A stretch of DNA of 64,000 nucleotides. Origin: Paragorgia papillata (taxonomy: Eukaryota; Cnidaria; Anthozoa; Scleralcyonacea; Coralliidae). This document shows, in pieces, positions 8,883 through 20,838 of the stretch. The notes beneath the pieces are model-generated. The model saw only the letters and a program-made list of their open reading frames with translations, was not told the origin of the DNA and ran no database searches. The DNA lies in NCBI GenBank assembly GCA_035771165.1, contig JAWNZC010000232.1:2718001-2782000 (forward strand), in the 5' to 3' direction. The translations under genes were made by a program, and so were the position numbers. The first letter of the stretch is position 1. Each line of letters opens with the position of its first letter.

Positions 8883-11815
8883 GTTAGTTAGAAATTTGTA
8901 TTACTGCTGTAATAGTTAATCTGAAAATGTTAAGAATCAGGCCTGCAATTTAAATTAAAAAGCACCGTGTAACCAATGCATGTTGCAATTTACAGTACAG
9001 GCCTTGCCCAGAGACATGCTTGATTGAGCACGCGTAACGTGCACATCAAAATATGTATGGTGTGCCTTTAATTGATCATGCATGTGCATTAAATAAATAC
9101 TGCATTCTAATTTGGCATTTCTTCAAATATTTAGTTCTTAAAATGTATTCCTCAACTTTAATACTTGTCTTCTATTTTTTATTTAAAACATAAACAACAT
9201 AAACATCCACTTGTTACGTCTTTGCTTGGTTACGTGTTTGTGAGTTGACTTTGACTGGTTTGTTTACCTTTTAAATTGCCCTTGTGTTGATACTGTCAGT
9301 CAAGTATAATCTCTCATTACATAAAGCCACAAACTGCTGTAAATATATAACTATAACTAAATTGGGAAAAGTCACTTTTCAAACCTAAACAAACTTACAA
9401 AAGAGTTTGCACTTTAAGCGTAGTTGACGTACAGCTGGTATTAAATAAACAATGAAGGATAAAAGTACGTACCTGTACTCCTGTAGTCTGCAAAGCAATG
9501 GAGAGTTTAATCTTCATGTTCTTCATACACCGAAGGACAAATGGCAAGAAAAGGTAAAGTACTTATTAAAACAATCACTCACAGAAAAAGACTTATCAGT
9601 CATTAAACTATAATGTAAGATCACCATAATAATTATGAAGAAATACAAAATGTAAAGTGGTGAGGGCAGTATAGAGACTATACTAACAAAATCAATTCCA
9701 CCATTTGCCAGAGCTCTCACACGCCAAGCATAAAGTTAGCTCTCTAATAAAATGGCACGTGGCTGTCACAGCAGCACCATAGTTATATATATGACACATG
9801 TCTGGCTCAGATTTAGTACACAAATGAAATCGAGTGCATTGAGTCTCCGAGGAGTTCTTTTTATAGAGTGAGTATGTTTTACTCTGGGCAAGGCCTGGCA
9901 CTTTTACTGTTGTGGTGGCCTTTAGTATTTTACTACCACTGGCTAACACCAGATGATTTTACTCTGGCTAACACCAGATGAAAAAGTCTACTAGTAGTGA
10001 AAGGGTTAAAGTCATACTTTTTTTATCTGGTCCCTGTGTTATCAAGTCAACCTAACCTTGTTCTGGAGTTTGGTTTTTAGCTCCTTTGAATTTACCAATA
10101 CAGCACAAATCAGGGTACAAGATAAGGTCTCTTGGCCTCTCAGACAAATTGACAAGTCAGAGCAAAAGGACCGGTCAACCAGATACCCTTAAAAATGTCC
10201 CCTATAGCATCTGTACGGTAGATGTAAACTAAAGTACTACTAAATGTAATGAAACTAGTTTAAAAACGATTAAGGGAACTTTTTAAAGGTTAAATTCATT
10301 AAAAATAATGTCTTTAATGGTTTATCTTTAATTTGTAGACCTTCTCTGTTTACGTTCTGTAATGACATATCAAGTGGATCAGTGCTATCCAAAAAAACAT
10401 TCGGTTCCTGACATTTGCAAAATCTCAATATTATACAGTGTAGTTGTTCTCACGCCCAGAAAATAATAAAGCTCGGTCTACAGTATCTTTCAAAGATGCT
10501 TTGGCTGACTCAATAATTATATTCAAATGTTTTTGAATTACAGTTTTTAATATATGGATTTCAAAACAACAGTTCTGTTTAAAAAGTATTTGTTTTGAAG
10601 CTGGTTTTACATGTACTACATTCAGAATTTGCTGTATTCTGTTTTGGTCTTGACAGGGGGTCCTAAGAAGGGCATCTTGTCCTGAATGTGGTGGAGTGAG
10701 GTTCGATCATCCTAAAAGGGGGCATGTGGTTCTGAAAGGGGGCATCTGATCCCATTTCTGACAAACACGATTACGTACATTTCATTCTAAGGCAATTGCA
10801 TGATACTTTCCAACTCTAACCACAATTTTAAGTGACTTACAGTACACATGACCGTATTTTATGTACTGTATAGTGAGTAGTGTGCTCCTACAATATAAAC
10901 TGAATTAATGGTTATTCCAAGACATGGCTTGTAAGGATGCATGCTATAATGAGTCTACACTGTAACATTTTTTGTTTTGAATTATCACATGTAGGATTTA
11001 ATCGAGGTGTGTGATAAATCGCACTTCTTGAGGAACCAAAATGTGCACCAAAGCATGCGATTGCACGCCATTCTTGGGATGTCCTTACTTGACCGTAATA
11101 GATTTTACATCTGGAATAATAAATTAATATATCTGTTGATTTGCGAAAATTATCCAGTCAGAACAATATTCAAAACTGTATTGCCTTTTAATAATTGAGT
11201 TTTTTAATGCAAAATATCATGAATCTGCTCATGAATGCATGATGCAATTTTTCACTGGAACAAAGATGTTCTGTCATGATAATTTAATTGAATTAGTCAT
11301 ACAACCAGTATCTGGTTGACTGTTTCAGTTTGGCAGTGCTAATGCATTTGTTGATCATTATTGATCATGACATTTTTGACAATGCTCTGGTACACACATA
11401 CTGTAGTTGCTACAGTACTTGCATTATAAGATTACCAAAGTCTTAAGCCCCATTTATGCTTTGAGAGACAAGTGTCATGTGAAGCGTACCACGACCAATA
11501 TGATGTGAATTTGTGCGTAAAGACATGTACCTCTTGCATGCTTACTGTATGTGCACGACCCGTGTCTTTCAAAGCATTAATTGGGCTTTAGTCCACATGG
11601 AGCTCTGTTTATTGCAAGTAATGTTTTTCATGCATCATGTTCTGGATGGAGCCACACAATATTCAAATAAATCAAGTTTTCAATACCAACTTCATTTATT
11701 ATATCTTTATTGTCATTTTGCTAAACCATTTTTAATTAATAACTGCTCTGCAATTTAAATTTACTTTTTCTCTTTCACCGTCCTCTTAAATTTAGAATTT
11801 TATTATCTTTCATAG
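8883..11815. other. Intronic or intergenic stretch with a TGGCTAAC repeat at 9920-10010
   Basis: Mostly unremarkable AT-rich DNA. At 9920-10010 there are two to three copies of a ~22-bp unit (TTTTACTCTGGCTAACACCAG). A related inverted copy lies at 39635-39725. A minus-strand donor TACAG|GTACGTAC at about 9474 follows a short open frame of unknown meaning. Confidence 0.5.
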
Positions 11816-11860
11816 AATCCAAATCAAAGAAAATTAAAAAGGTGTCAGTTGGTGCTTCAG
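11816..11860 (+). CDS. Micro-exon of the Myb/SANT-like gene
   Basis: A 45-nt exon between the acceptor TTTCATAG and the donor TTCAG|GTTAGTTAG. It encodes SKSKKIKKVSVGAS, a basic linker. It ends with one base of a Gly codon that is completed exactly by the first two bases of the exon at 15902, so phase is preserved over a 4-kb intron. Function alone cannot be told from this exon. Confidence 0.4.
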
Positions 11861-12353
11861 GTTAGTTAGAACGAAAAACTCATGCATTTATTTAATAAAA
11901 ATCCTAAAATTTGAGAGAAAAAACTCCAGGCCTGTGAGTTCTTGGAAATCAACAGCTCCTTGAAAGTTCGGATTTTCTTCTAGTTATTCTACAGATCAAT
12001 TAATTAACCATGCTAAAGTAATTGATTTCAAAATTCTGTTTATTGACTATTGACGATGTTGCATAGAACATGCCATATTTGTGCACATTTTGGGCCTTGA
12101 GTTTGTAAACCTGAAAATTTCTGGGAAGGTTTGAAACGGTTTGGAGGGATTGGAACTGGTGATTTCCTAGCTGAAATTTTGATACTAATAGGTTGATTTT
12201 ATAACTGACAACAGTTTATTAAAAGGCTGCCTATGCAGTACTTCTGATAGCATGAGAATATATTATTCATTATTGTGATACATCTAACTGTAAATTTTTG
12301 GAAAGTCCAAAGAGAAAGTATGTGTCTTTTATAGATGCACATTAATGCCATTA

Positions 12354-12999
12354 CGTACCGCCATTTGCACAGGGAGCCCATCTTGGCAGCGCGTGGGCAC
12401 CTGTGGCGGACTCGAAATACGCGCGGGGGACTGGTTTTTCGTTTTTTTAAATCCTTTGCCACAGTCCCCGCGCGTCTTTCAAGTCCGCCACAGAGTGCTC
12501 ACGCGCTGCCAATATGGGCTTTCTGTGCCATTTGCAGTTGAGCTTGCAAATTGCGTTAATTAAGACGGTGTTTCATCGTTTGAAACTCTGCGTTCGTTGG
12601 ACAGCAACGTAGTGTTGCCAAGGGCACAACGTGACGTTGCTATGGAGCTTTGACAGGGTTCAATTAATGATTCATTTGTTATTCAATTCGTGGCGAGTAT
12701 GGATATTATAAAAAAACGTCTAGTAAACGATTTAGACGGACATATAATGTTGGGAAAGCTCTATCAGATGACTTATGCAGAAGCATTATTGATAAGATAT
12801 TGGAAAACGGTGGAGAAAGAGCAACATCGTCACGAATAACAAATTAAACACTAATTGAAACCCTATCAAAGCTCCATCCCAACGTCGCGTTGTGCCCTTG
12901 GAAACAATACGTTTGAGGTCCAATGAACGCAGAGTTTCAAACGATGAAACAACGTCTTAATTTAGCAAGCTGCAAGCTCAACTGCAAATGACGGTATAG
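12354..12999. mobile_element. Foldback element with a second element nested in its left arm
   Basis: The arms (left 12354-12690, right about 12835-12999) are inverted copies sharing AAACTCTGCGTTC and AAGGGCACAACG. The left arm is interrupted by the 158-bp hairpin element at 12369-12526. No ORF. Confidence 0.85.
12369..12526. mobile_element. 158-bp hairpin MITE with 9-bp target duplication
   Basis: Terminal inverted repeats of about 60 bp begin ACAGGGAGCCCAT and end ATGGGCTTTCTGT, with a TTGGCAGCGCGTG core. The flanking 9-mers GCCATTTGC (12360-12368 and 12527-12535) are identical. The uninterrupted opposite arm of the host foldback shows the empty site. A 9-bp duplication fits Mutator-like elements. 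Confidence 0.8.
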
Positions 13000-13404
13000 T
13001 TTCCCCATTTCGTAATGAAACGAAGTTGAAATTTTGTAAATATCCTTCGGATAACACTCTGATTAGAAAAACACCCTATATAGCGCTCTTTTTTATTGGG
13101 AGCCTGGAAATGGCCGTTGGAACAATTCAAAATCACGCCGGGCTAGTAGTCCTCCAAAAACCATCATTGCTATATATTAAACATAACTGGTATTGAAAGT
13201 TTAAAACTGAAATAATAAATCAAATACCTGCAGCCGTTAACGAGATATAGCCGTTTCAAATTCAAATTTCCCACCATTTTGTAAAGTTTAATGTTTAATA
13301 TCTTTTGATCGGATTAGATTTTTATTTCAGTTTTAAACTTTCTATGTTTACAACACTTGTAGTCATATAATAAACTACTTATTGACCTCGCTTGTTCGGT
13401 CTGA

Positions 13405-13497
13405 ACTAGTGAAATATCGGACCTTCCTGCACGGATCTCGCTTCGCTGCGCCAAGGCTCAGTCCGTACTAAAAACGTCGGTCCGATATTTCACTAGT
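13405..13497. repeat. Hairpin repeat
   Basis: ACTAGTGAAATATCGGACC at the left is matched by its reverse complement at the right, around a GC-rich centre (GCTTCGCTGCGCCAAGG). It belongs to the same general type as the hairpins at 20684, 32512, 38318 and 60406. Confidence 0.75.
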
Positions 13498-13556
13498 ACA
13501 TACCTCGCGCTCGGTCAGTAACTAGTAAATATATAATATATAATGCAGAAGTTACT

Positions 13557-14100
13557 CTGACAGAAAGTTTTAGAAACTTTCAGACAGAGTAACTTCTCGG
13601 TTTTTGAGCGTACGTTATAAAAGTAAAGCATGTTCTTGAGGAAATGAGGGGGACAAATTTCCGAAGAGGGGGACATTTCCTAGGAAATTTGGCCCGGGGG
13701 TACAAATTCTGGGGGGAACAAATTTCCTGTGACACCGGCACAATTTCTGTGTCCGAGCACCGCTGCGCCGCTCCGATCTTGGAGGAGGTACATAATGTAT
13801 CGGATAGCTATATTGGTGCCGTTCCAGCTCCAGTGTGAATGGAGTTCAAAATCGTTTCGGACCTAAACTAATATAATAAAGCAACGTACAGCATTATTAT
13901 TCACCGGTGTCACAGGAAATTTGTCGCCCCAAAAATTTGTTCCCCCCAAAAATTTGTTCCCCCCTCCCAGGGTGGGAAAATTTCTTCGGAAATGTGTCCC
14001 CCCTTCAATAACTCGCTTTACTTTATCTTAAAACGTACGCCGTAAGATCAGAAACCGAGAAGGTACTTCTGAAAGCAAGTTTCTAAAACTTTCTGTCAGT
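13557..14100. mobile_element. Foldback element (about 190-bp arms)
   Basis: It starts CTGACAGAAAGTTTTAGAAAC and ends with the reverse complement. The arms contain G-rich GGGGGACAAATTTCC words and CCTGTGACACCGG. The first 50 bp of the left arm also form their own hairpin. A third arm of the family lies at 15398-15587. Confidence 0.85.
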
Positions 14101-14700
14101 ATTTGCCGTCAATTCCGTCTAAGGATGTACACCGTTGACAAAAAACATTACCTACGCCAACGCCAAAAATACAAAGGCCAACGTTTAGCAGGAGCATTTG
14201 ACAGGTTTCTATTTATCTCAACCAATCACGTTTGTCCAGTCTTACGGTGATGTGTGGGGTTGATTTATTTATTCATTTATTTACTTATTTATTTATTTAC
14301 TAGTTTTGCCAATGACAATACACAACAATAATAACAATTACAAAGACAGGAACTGACCAGAGACTAGTCTCCAATAACGGGGTCCCATTTTTGAATCGAT
14401 TTGAATACAAATAAAAGAGAACTACGGTGAAAATTTCTCGCCAAAACTTACAGGGCCGAACTGCCAGAAAAAAGCGTATTGACCGCTCGGTCAATATCGT
14501 AAAATCCCGACCGCTTGGGAACCATTCAGCATGCGCCGTTTTGCATACGGACCGGAGAACAAACCCAGCCATATAATACATTTAGTAGACCTCGACGACC
14601 TCGCACTCGGTTGATAAGTCTTTAATATATATTTAGTACATAATGCATTATTAAAGACATACCAAAGTCAAGTGTCAACAAAGCGAAATCGATCTTCTTT
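14101..14700. other. Spacer between two elements
   Basis: Contains a short ATTT microsatellite (14262-14300). A minus-strand frame of about 93 codons over 14300-14581 has no recognisable domain and was not called. Confidence 0.4.
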
Positions 14701-15312
14701 AGGCCACGCTTTTTTTATTTGTTGGATTACGGATTTTGCTCACCAATATTAAAGGGCGAGAGGGCAAAAAAGAAGAAAAAAAGAAAGAAAGATTTGTCCA
14801 ATATCTATACATAGACTATAAATACCACAGTGACATGTACGTCCAAAGTCAAAGAGTATATGATTATAAAACAAATACTGTAAAACAAATTCAACAGGTA
14901 TAATATTGCATGCAGCATTGAAATGAATTTGAAACTCCATCAATGTATTAAAATCTACTATACTGTCTTTTCATAATACTGGTCTTTAACACTGTATGTC
15001 AACAGCGAAGTTAACATCGCCTCCTTTGTCCATGTTTCCACTGCATGTTTCACGCGCACGGTCATGTGACGTGGCCATGCGTGAAGGATTAGCCTGCATG
15101 TTAGCCTGACTTTATTCCCGCACGTTGTTCTTCATTTTATATTTTTTGTGCGTTTTGCTCGGAAAAAAATACTAATATTTTCTAAAATATGGTCGGATGA
15201 GAAAAAAAAACAACACACAAAAACTGATGGGCGGCATTTTAATTTTTTTTCTGGTTTTTAAAAATAGAAGGTCGGGAAATCCGTAATCCAACAAAAAAAA
15301 AAGTGTGGCCTT
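14701..15312. mobile_element. TIR MITE, 612 bp
   Basis: The left end AGGCCACGCTTTTTTT, followed by GTTGGATTACGGATTT, is mirrored at the right end (AAATCCGTAATCCAAC..., GTGTGGCCTT). The terminal repeat is about 36 bp. There is no ORF of note, and no convincing target duplication could be read. Confidence 0.8.
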
Positions 15313-15397
15313 ATCATGCTTTCCTCCCGAAGATAATCTGAATTTTTTATTCAATTTTGAGTCCTAAATACTGCTAGAAAGTTGTAGAATCTTGGTT

Positions 15398-15587
15398 TCG
15401 GAGGTACTTCTCGGTTTCTAAGCGTACCACGTACGTTATAGGATAAAATCGTGTTCTTGTCTTTTTGAGGGGGGGGGGGGGCAAATTTCCGAATGGGGGG
15501 ACAAAATTCCTGGAAAATATGTCCGGGGGGCAACCGGGCGGGGGGGAATTTTTGTGCGGGACAAATTTCCTGTGACACTGGAACTGG
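15398..15587. mobile_element. Single arm of the 13557-14100 foldback family
   Basis: Shares CTTCTCGGTTTCTAAGCG, G-rich tracts with ACAAATTTCC, and TTCCTGTGACACTGG with the foldback at 13557-14100, but has no partner arm. 15588-15901 is otherwise featureless apart from the splice acceptor that begins the next exon. Confidence 0.7.
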
Positions 15588-15901
15588 AAGAACAATTCGT
15601 GCCGAGTCTATTCACACTATACCGAATAGATTTACGTTGCGGCCCGAAAACCTATCCGGTATAGTGTGAATGTCTGCGTGCAGTCCCAGACTTCCAATGC
15701 CAGATTAATTATTTGCAAGTCGCAGCATATTTTTTTTGCAACTTAAGTTGCGTGAAAAAAAAAAGATATGTGACAAAACGTTCAAGGCAGACGAAGGGCT
15801 TTAATCGAAACGCCTGTATTTCTTTGTTGACAGTTTACCCTCTTTTAGCTTTGCGGTATAGTGTATCTGGTGTTAATTTCTGTTAATTATTTGTGGTACA
15901 G

Positions 15902-16149
15902 GTATAAAAAAGAAGAGATCAAATTCAGTCAGAGTTAAATGGACCGATCCTGAGCTGAGAGCCGTTCGCGGTTTTTTTGCAGTTAATTTATTGGAGAAGG
16001 AAGTACCAGGCAAAGGCGAATGTGAACGCTTTTTAGCCGAAAATCAACAACTGGTTGGCCACAGAACATGGTCAACTGTCAAGGATTGCGTAAGAAACCT
16101 TATTCTCAGATTAAACAGAGAAGCAACAGCCGAAGTTAACCGTAATTGA
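15902..16149 (+). CDS. Last exon of a Myb/SANT-like gene
   Basis: The acceptor GTGGTACAG is at 15893-15901 and the frame is open to TGA 16147-16149. It encodes IKKKRSN, then VKWTDPELRAVRGFF, VPGKGECERFL, HRTWSTVKDCVRN and a short basic tail. The W-T-x-x-E-x-x-A-V start, the central VPGK-x-x-C and the R-x-W-x-x-V-K end match the C-terminal module of a large family of uncharacterised cnidarian and fish proteins, probably DNA-binding (SANT-like). The N-terminus is supplied by upstream exons, of which only 11816-11860 is suggested here. The frame is intact. Confidence 0.5.
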
Positions 16150-16280
16150 GTGACCTCGTTTATGAGGATAATCATAAAGAGGAAGATTAACTAAACTGAA
16201 ATACGCGACCAAGTTTCTTTGACAAGTTCCTTGTTTCGTATATAGTTTCGAATACCTGTTTTCCCAGACAATTTTCTTTA

Positions 16281-16477
16281 AAGCCGTGTTTACACTGCAA
16301 GCCTTGGCCTAACTTTGGCATACTTTTGGCAGTGTAAACACGTCCTGGGCTGCTGGTCAAAATATCTGGGCCTGCTTCTTTTGTTGGCCTATGCTTTGGT
16401 CTTGGCCAGGCTGTGCCAGTGTAAACACGACACATTTACCCCGGGCCAGGCCATGGCTTGCAGTGAAAACACGGCTT
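16281..16477. mobile_element. TIR MITE, 197 bp
   Basis: AAGCCGTGTTTACACTGCAA at the left is matched by TTGCAGTGAAAACACGGCTT at the right, next to TTAA-like flanks (TTTAAAGCC and GGCTTAAG). Internal GGCCAGGC words repeat. 16478-16865 has no feature. Confidence 0.8.
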
Positions 16478-16865
16478 AAGAGGTTTTATTTTCTGGTGTG
16501 TATGGCTGGAAATGTTTTTGGTGGGGAAAATACCCAGTTGTTATTGATAGATGCATTTCATACTAAACGAAATAAAATGACGGTGGACGTTCGTGACGTA
16601 CTGCGTATTTTTTTTAATTTTCCTTGATGGCTTTGAAAAGGTTGTCAAAGAAAATATTATCAGTTAATTTGTGCAGACACACGAACAAATAAAGCTTGTT
16701 AAGAAAAATGTAGTCGTGTATTCGGATTCTGATATCCTTTGCAAAACTTGTTCAAAACTAAAATAGGTTATCCACTACTGTTTCATTTTTCTGCAGTTTA
16801 CCACCTCCAGAGTAATATTTGAATACTTGAAAATAGCATTTAACTGCTTGCCACAAAACATGTTT

Positions 16866-16944
16866 CATTCGTTCGTTCGTTCGTTCGTTCGTTCGTTCGT
16901 TCGTTCGTTCGTTCGTTCGTTCGTTCGTTCGTTCGTTTGTTTGT

Positions 16945-16995
<51 letters not shown>

Positions 16996-16996
16996 T
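16866..16996. repeat. (GTTC)n followed by (ATTT)n
   Basis: Two adjacent tetranucleotide runs. They create an artefactual Ser/Val/Arg/Phe frame. Confidence 0.95.
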
Positions 16997-17859
16997 GTTT
17001 TGGTCCAAGATTCTGTTATGTTTTCAGACCCTTTTCCGGCAGAATAACCACACAAAAACGTAACAATCTATTTCTGTCAAGTTTTAGATAAAAGAAAATT
17101 CGGTAAAATTGATACGCTTGCAGGCGTCTTCTCTTATGGCGGACGGGTGCTCTGGGAAAACTGGTTCTACCTGCTGATTCTTCTTTTCTTTTTTGTTCTG
17201 GATAATGGGTTGATTCGTGGTACCTGTGAATCTTCTGTCATCGGTTGGGGTTTTTATGGTGCATATGTCTATACCAATAGAAGGACATCGGTTTCATTAC
17301 TACCCCCATTCCACGGGCCATTTGAAGCTATATCACTAGCGTAGGAATGGCTTTTTTGCTCTGTGACATGATGGTAGCGAGTTCGATGATGACAGGGAGG
17401 CGATGTCTTTTGCAACCAAATCGCTAGAGCCAAATCGTTTTCTGCACATGTTCTCAGTGTGTCTATATGTTTGACCATCCACTTCTAAACGGTCAAAAAG
17501 CTACATTGGTTTTGTCAACGAGCCGTGTTCCTTTGTCGCTGACGACCACGTGAGCTTTACTCTTATTAATGATAGAATGCCTACTGACGTGGGTGTTGGC
17601 CAAACAAATCTTTAAGCACAACTTAGGCAATATCACCACATGCAATGTCAGGGGCGGATTTAGCGTTAGTCAAATAAGTCATACGACTAAGGTAAAAAAA
17701 ATCCGCAAGATCAAATAATTATCATATCGTTCTTCGCTCAGTCTCGAGATCGCCGAGATAATCGACTAAGTGAGACCGCCGACCGGCATGTTAACCCGCT
17801 TCGCGCGGTTTACTTTGTTCTTTCTCGACGGATTTGGGGCTATTGTCTCAGCCGCTGTG
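16997..17859. other. Unassigned stretch
   Basis: A 65-codon frame at 17147-17344 has a hydrophobic run (FYLLILLFFFVLDNG) but starts with GTG and no family is recognised. The rest has no supported feature. Confidence 0.35.
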
Positions 17860-18018
17860 ATTGGTTGAATTTATAAATTAGCCTTTATAGCGATCTGTGA
17901 TTGGTTTGCCGGGTGTTCGCCGGATTTATTTGTCTTTCTCGACGGATTTAGACCCCTTGTATCACCCTTTCTGATTGACTTAATTTTTCAATAGCTCTTT
18001 ATGTAGAGCACGGATTGG
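17860..18018 (-). promoter_or_regulatory. Cluster of inverted CCAAT boxes
   Basis: ATTGG occurs at 17860, 17900 and 18014, with a near match (ATTGA) at 17973. The surrounding sequence is repeated (TTTCTCGACGGATTT). These are inverted CCAAT boxes, the NF-Y site, 120-275 bp upstream of the start codon at 18134. A promoter role is inferred. Confidence 0.35.
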
Positions 18019-18133
18019 TTTAGCGGCGTTATACTTTGTAGTTCTCGACTGATTTGTGGACTGATCAGTGGCGATTCTGACTAACTACTGCTAGTCTGGT
18101 CGTAAGGCACAAGCGCATTCTTTCGTTTCGAAC

Positions 18134-18385
18134 ATGGCTTTGCCTAATACAAACGTAATAGATCTTGATGTATTCGCTTTGAAGGACGACGAGATTGTGT
18201 TGCGAGAGATTTATAAAACGGGAAGTTTAATACCGTCGACTCGAGGGTCAACAAGCGAAGGATGCTTTGCGCAAAACCGACCATTTTACCAAGATTGGTA
18301 AGACGCTTCAAAGGAATTTTGGCACTGAGATATACGTGGTAATATACGCCAACAAGGACAAGAAGAAACCTCGTTATGCTTTCAA
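18134..18385 (+). pseudogene. First coding exon of an unknown gene, one frameshift
   Basis: The start codon is in good context (gaacATGGC) and opens MALPNTNVIDLDVFALKDDE. The donor TTTCAA|GTAAGC lies at 18385/18386. The first frame runs to TAG-free codon 55 and then meets TAA. From about 18237 the protein-like reading switches frame to RLEGQQAKDALRKTDHFTK and on to KKKPRYAFK right up to the donor. The two halves look like one exon broken by a small indel near 18230-18245. No family is recognised; an assembly error is an alternative. Confidence 0.4.
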
Positions 18386-20683
18386 GTAAGCAGATTTTTC
18401 TCCCTTAATTATTTTCTAGTTATTTATAAATATTAAATACGACAATAACAACCTTCGCCACGATTGAGACCACATGGCATGTCTTGAAATGAAAGGTGAC
18501 CTTTATTATTGTTAGAATCTTATTTATTAATATACTTCTAGCTGTTCTTTCTTTCCTAGTCTTAATATCTACGTGTTTGTAGCGCAAGTAGCTCAAATTC
18601 ATGCAGAGTTTTCCCTTCTAAATTCTTGTATTTGTTAATGGCTTGAAAACTTAATTGAAACATGTCATCACCTTATTTATATTAATGTGCTTTTGAGACT
18701 AGTATTGTAGCAAAGAGTAGCAAAGAATTGAAATACAAGCTAAAGGATTTTGTCAAGATTGGATAATGTAGACTACTTCATAAATTCATAAAATAGATAG
18801 TGAGTTCTGGCAATCATAATCAATGTTATTTTATGCGAGAGCCCATAGTTAGGACCTGTTTGGTTTTCAAGGTTGGGTTACCCCTACCCTGGGTCAAAGT
18901 TACCACCCTGCTACTTGGGTCAACTCAACTCCATTAGATGTGGTTACCAAGTACTAATGACAAGAAGCCTGGTACAAGTAAAAAGTTGTCCTGGGTAGGC
19001 GAGTTTAATAACCCTACCAAGTTAGTTGACCCAAATTAGTTGACTAGATGAAAATATATAGTCCAACAAATCCAAAACAGTCAATACTTACTTATTTTCT
19101 GCAGTTTCTGCCATATCAATGCTTGCCGTTGTCACACAACGCCAATTTAACTAAAATGGCGTCGCTGGAGAACGTACCGGCGACGTTGCAAGGTGAACAT
19201 TAAACCCGTCCCAGTCCTTTTGGGGTTGTTGGCGTAGCCGTCGTCAAAGACGTCGCGATTGCCAAACTCTCTAATGTTGATTACCAGGGGACACTTGTGA
19301 GTCCTAGCCAACAAAATTTAGGTCGCAACCTTGATCGGAGGGGGAAGGGGAGGGCACATTTTAAAGATAAATCGCGTGCGCACAGAAGTCACTTGACATA
19401 CGCTGTGTCCCAATGTAATTATTCCACGATTGTAGGTCTACAAAGCTGTAACTATAACTGAGGAAAATCTCACGATTATTTGCTTCCTGACTAAATCTAG
19501 TTTAACCCCTCTGAGTTTGTTTAATATGCTACGCATCATACCTCCACCACTCCTTTAATTTTCCTAATCTTTCCAATGACTGCACGTTATTGCAGCTCTG
19601 GTGATTTAGGATTAGTTCCCATAATGACTGAGGGTTGGGTCATTGAGTTATCAATATAAGAATTCATCATTTCACTTACGTTACTATACTATACTATACT
19701 TGAGTATAATGTATATGTTCTTTGCGCGTTCGTAGCGGTCGGTCGTGACCGGTAAACCGCAGATGACTTCCACTGACTTTGAGTTCTGCGAGTTCTATGT
19801 CATTATAGCAATTTTCCTTGCACCTGCCATATGCTGCGAGTCGATCTCGGCTTGAGTTGGTTCACCTGAGCTTCTGGTCCCCTGGATACTAGCCTAATTA
19901 TATTTATAGGCAGGGTACCTATATAATTTCTAGAGATATCAATCGAACTTGATGATAAGTGGTAGTTTAACGCGAGTTTGCTCGCAGTTTGACTTTTATA
20001 GAGATATTTTTTTTAATTTCACTTGTTCTTTGCTTTGTTGTGCAACCAAAACATCTGTATTGTGCTTAATTTATTGTGCTTGTTTGACGCTTTTTTCGGC
20101 ACCTCGTTTAGATAGCGCTTTCAAAAACTTGGTTACCTCTGCTATAATTTCTTTATTTCTATTTCTTTTTACTTATCTTTAACACTATCCACTTTAGCTT
20201 CGATCTCAAACTTTTTTACTTAATAGTAAGCAAAATTGATTAAAAGATATATGCTGTTACAGTAAGAAAGCTATAGGAACTATATATTAGACCATGTTTA
20301 TACATAAGATCGACACATCAGACCAGCATAATTGAATTGAAATTGTTTGATTGTTTATATCGACCGGGGTAAAACACTTTGCAAACATTTTGAGCTCATG
20401 CCATGTACGTGCGCATGTGAACATGGTGAACATGTGAGGTATGTGTTTTGCTTTTATTAAGTTAAAGACCTGTCTGAATGTAATTCGTTGTGTTGTCATG
20501 AACAAAATCACGTACCGATTCATATCGTTTAGGTTCAACACTTTTTCATGCCGCCCTGACGTAAACATTCATTATCAACAACACCGCAACCTAAACAAAA
20601 TCATGCCAGTCTAACTTCGTGCTGGTCTCGTAATGTAAACAGGGTCTTATAGATAAAATATTAGAAATTTTCAAGCCAACAGT
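18386..20683. other. No supported gene
   Basis: Contains GGGTTACC/GGTCAAC-rich words near 18880-19030 and a short ACTAT run near 19682. Protein-like minus-strand codons around 19740-19860 lack clear splice sites. Confidence 0.4.
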
Positions 20684-20838
20684 AATTAACAAATAGAACA
20701 GCTTTTTCCGTGCTTCACTCAGTAATACAGCACAGCATGAAGGAAGAGACGCGAGCACGAGTGTAGTTGAATGCTCTCGGTACTTCCTAAGTGCTGTATG
20801 GATAAAGAGCACGGATAAAGCTGTTCTAATTGTTTTAT
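20684..20838. repeat. Hairpin repeat
   Basis: AATAGAACAGCTTTTTCCGTGC on the left pairs with GCACGGATAAAGCTGTTCTAAT on the right, with TACAGCAC also paired inside. 20839-22040 is without a supported feature. Confidence 0.75.

Noticed and set aside
17147..17344. Membrane-like 65-codon frame
   Set aside because: Starts with GTG, no family recognised, and the opposite strand is equally open.
20287..20568. 93-codon minus-strand frame
   Set aside because: No recognisable motif and no supporting signals.
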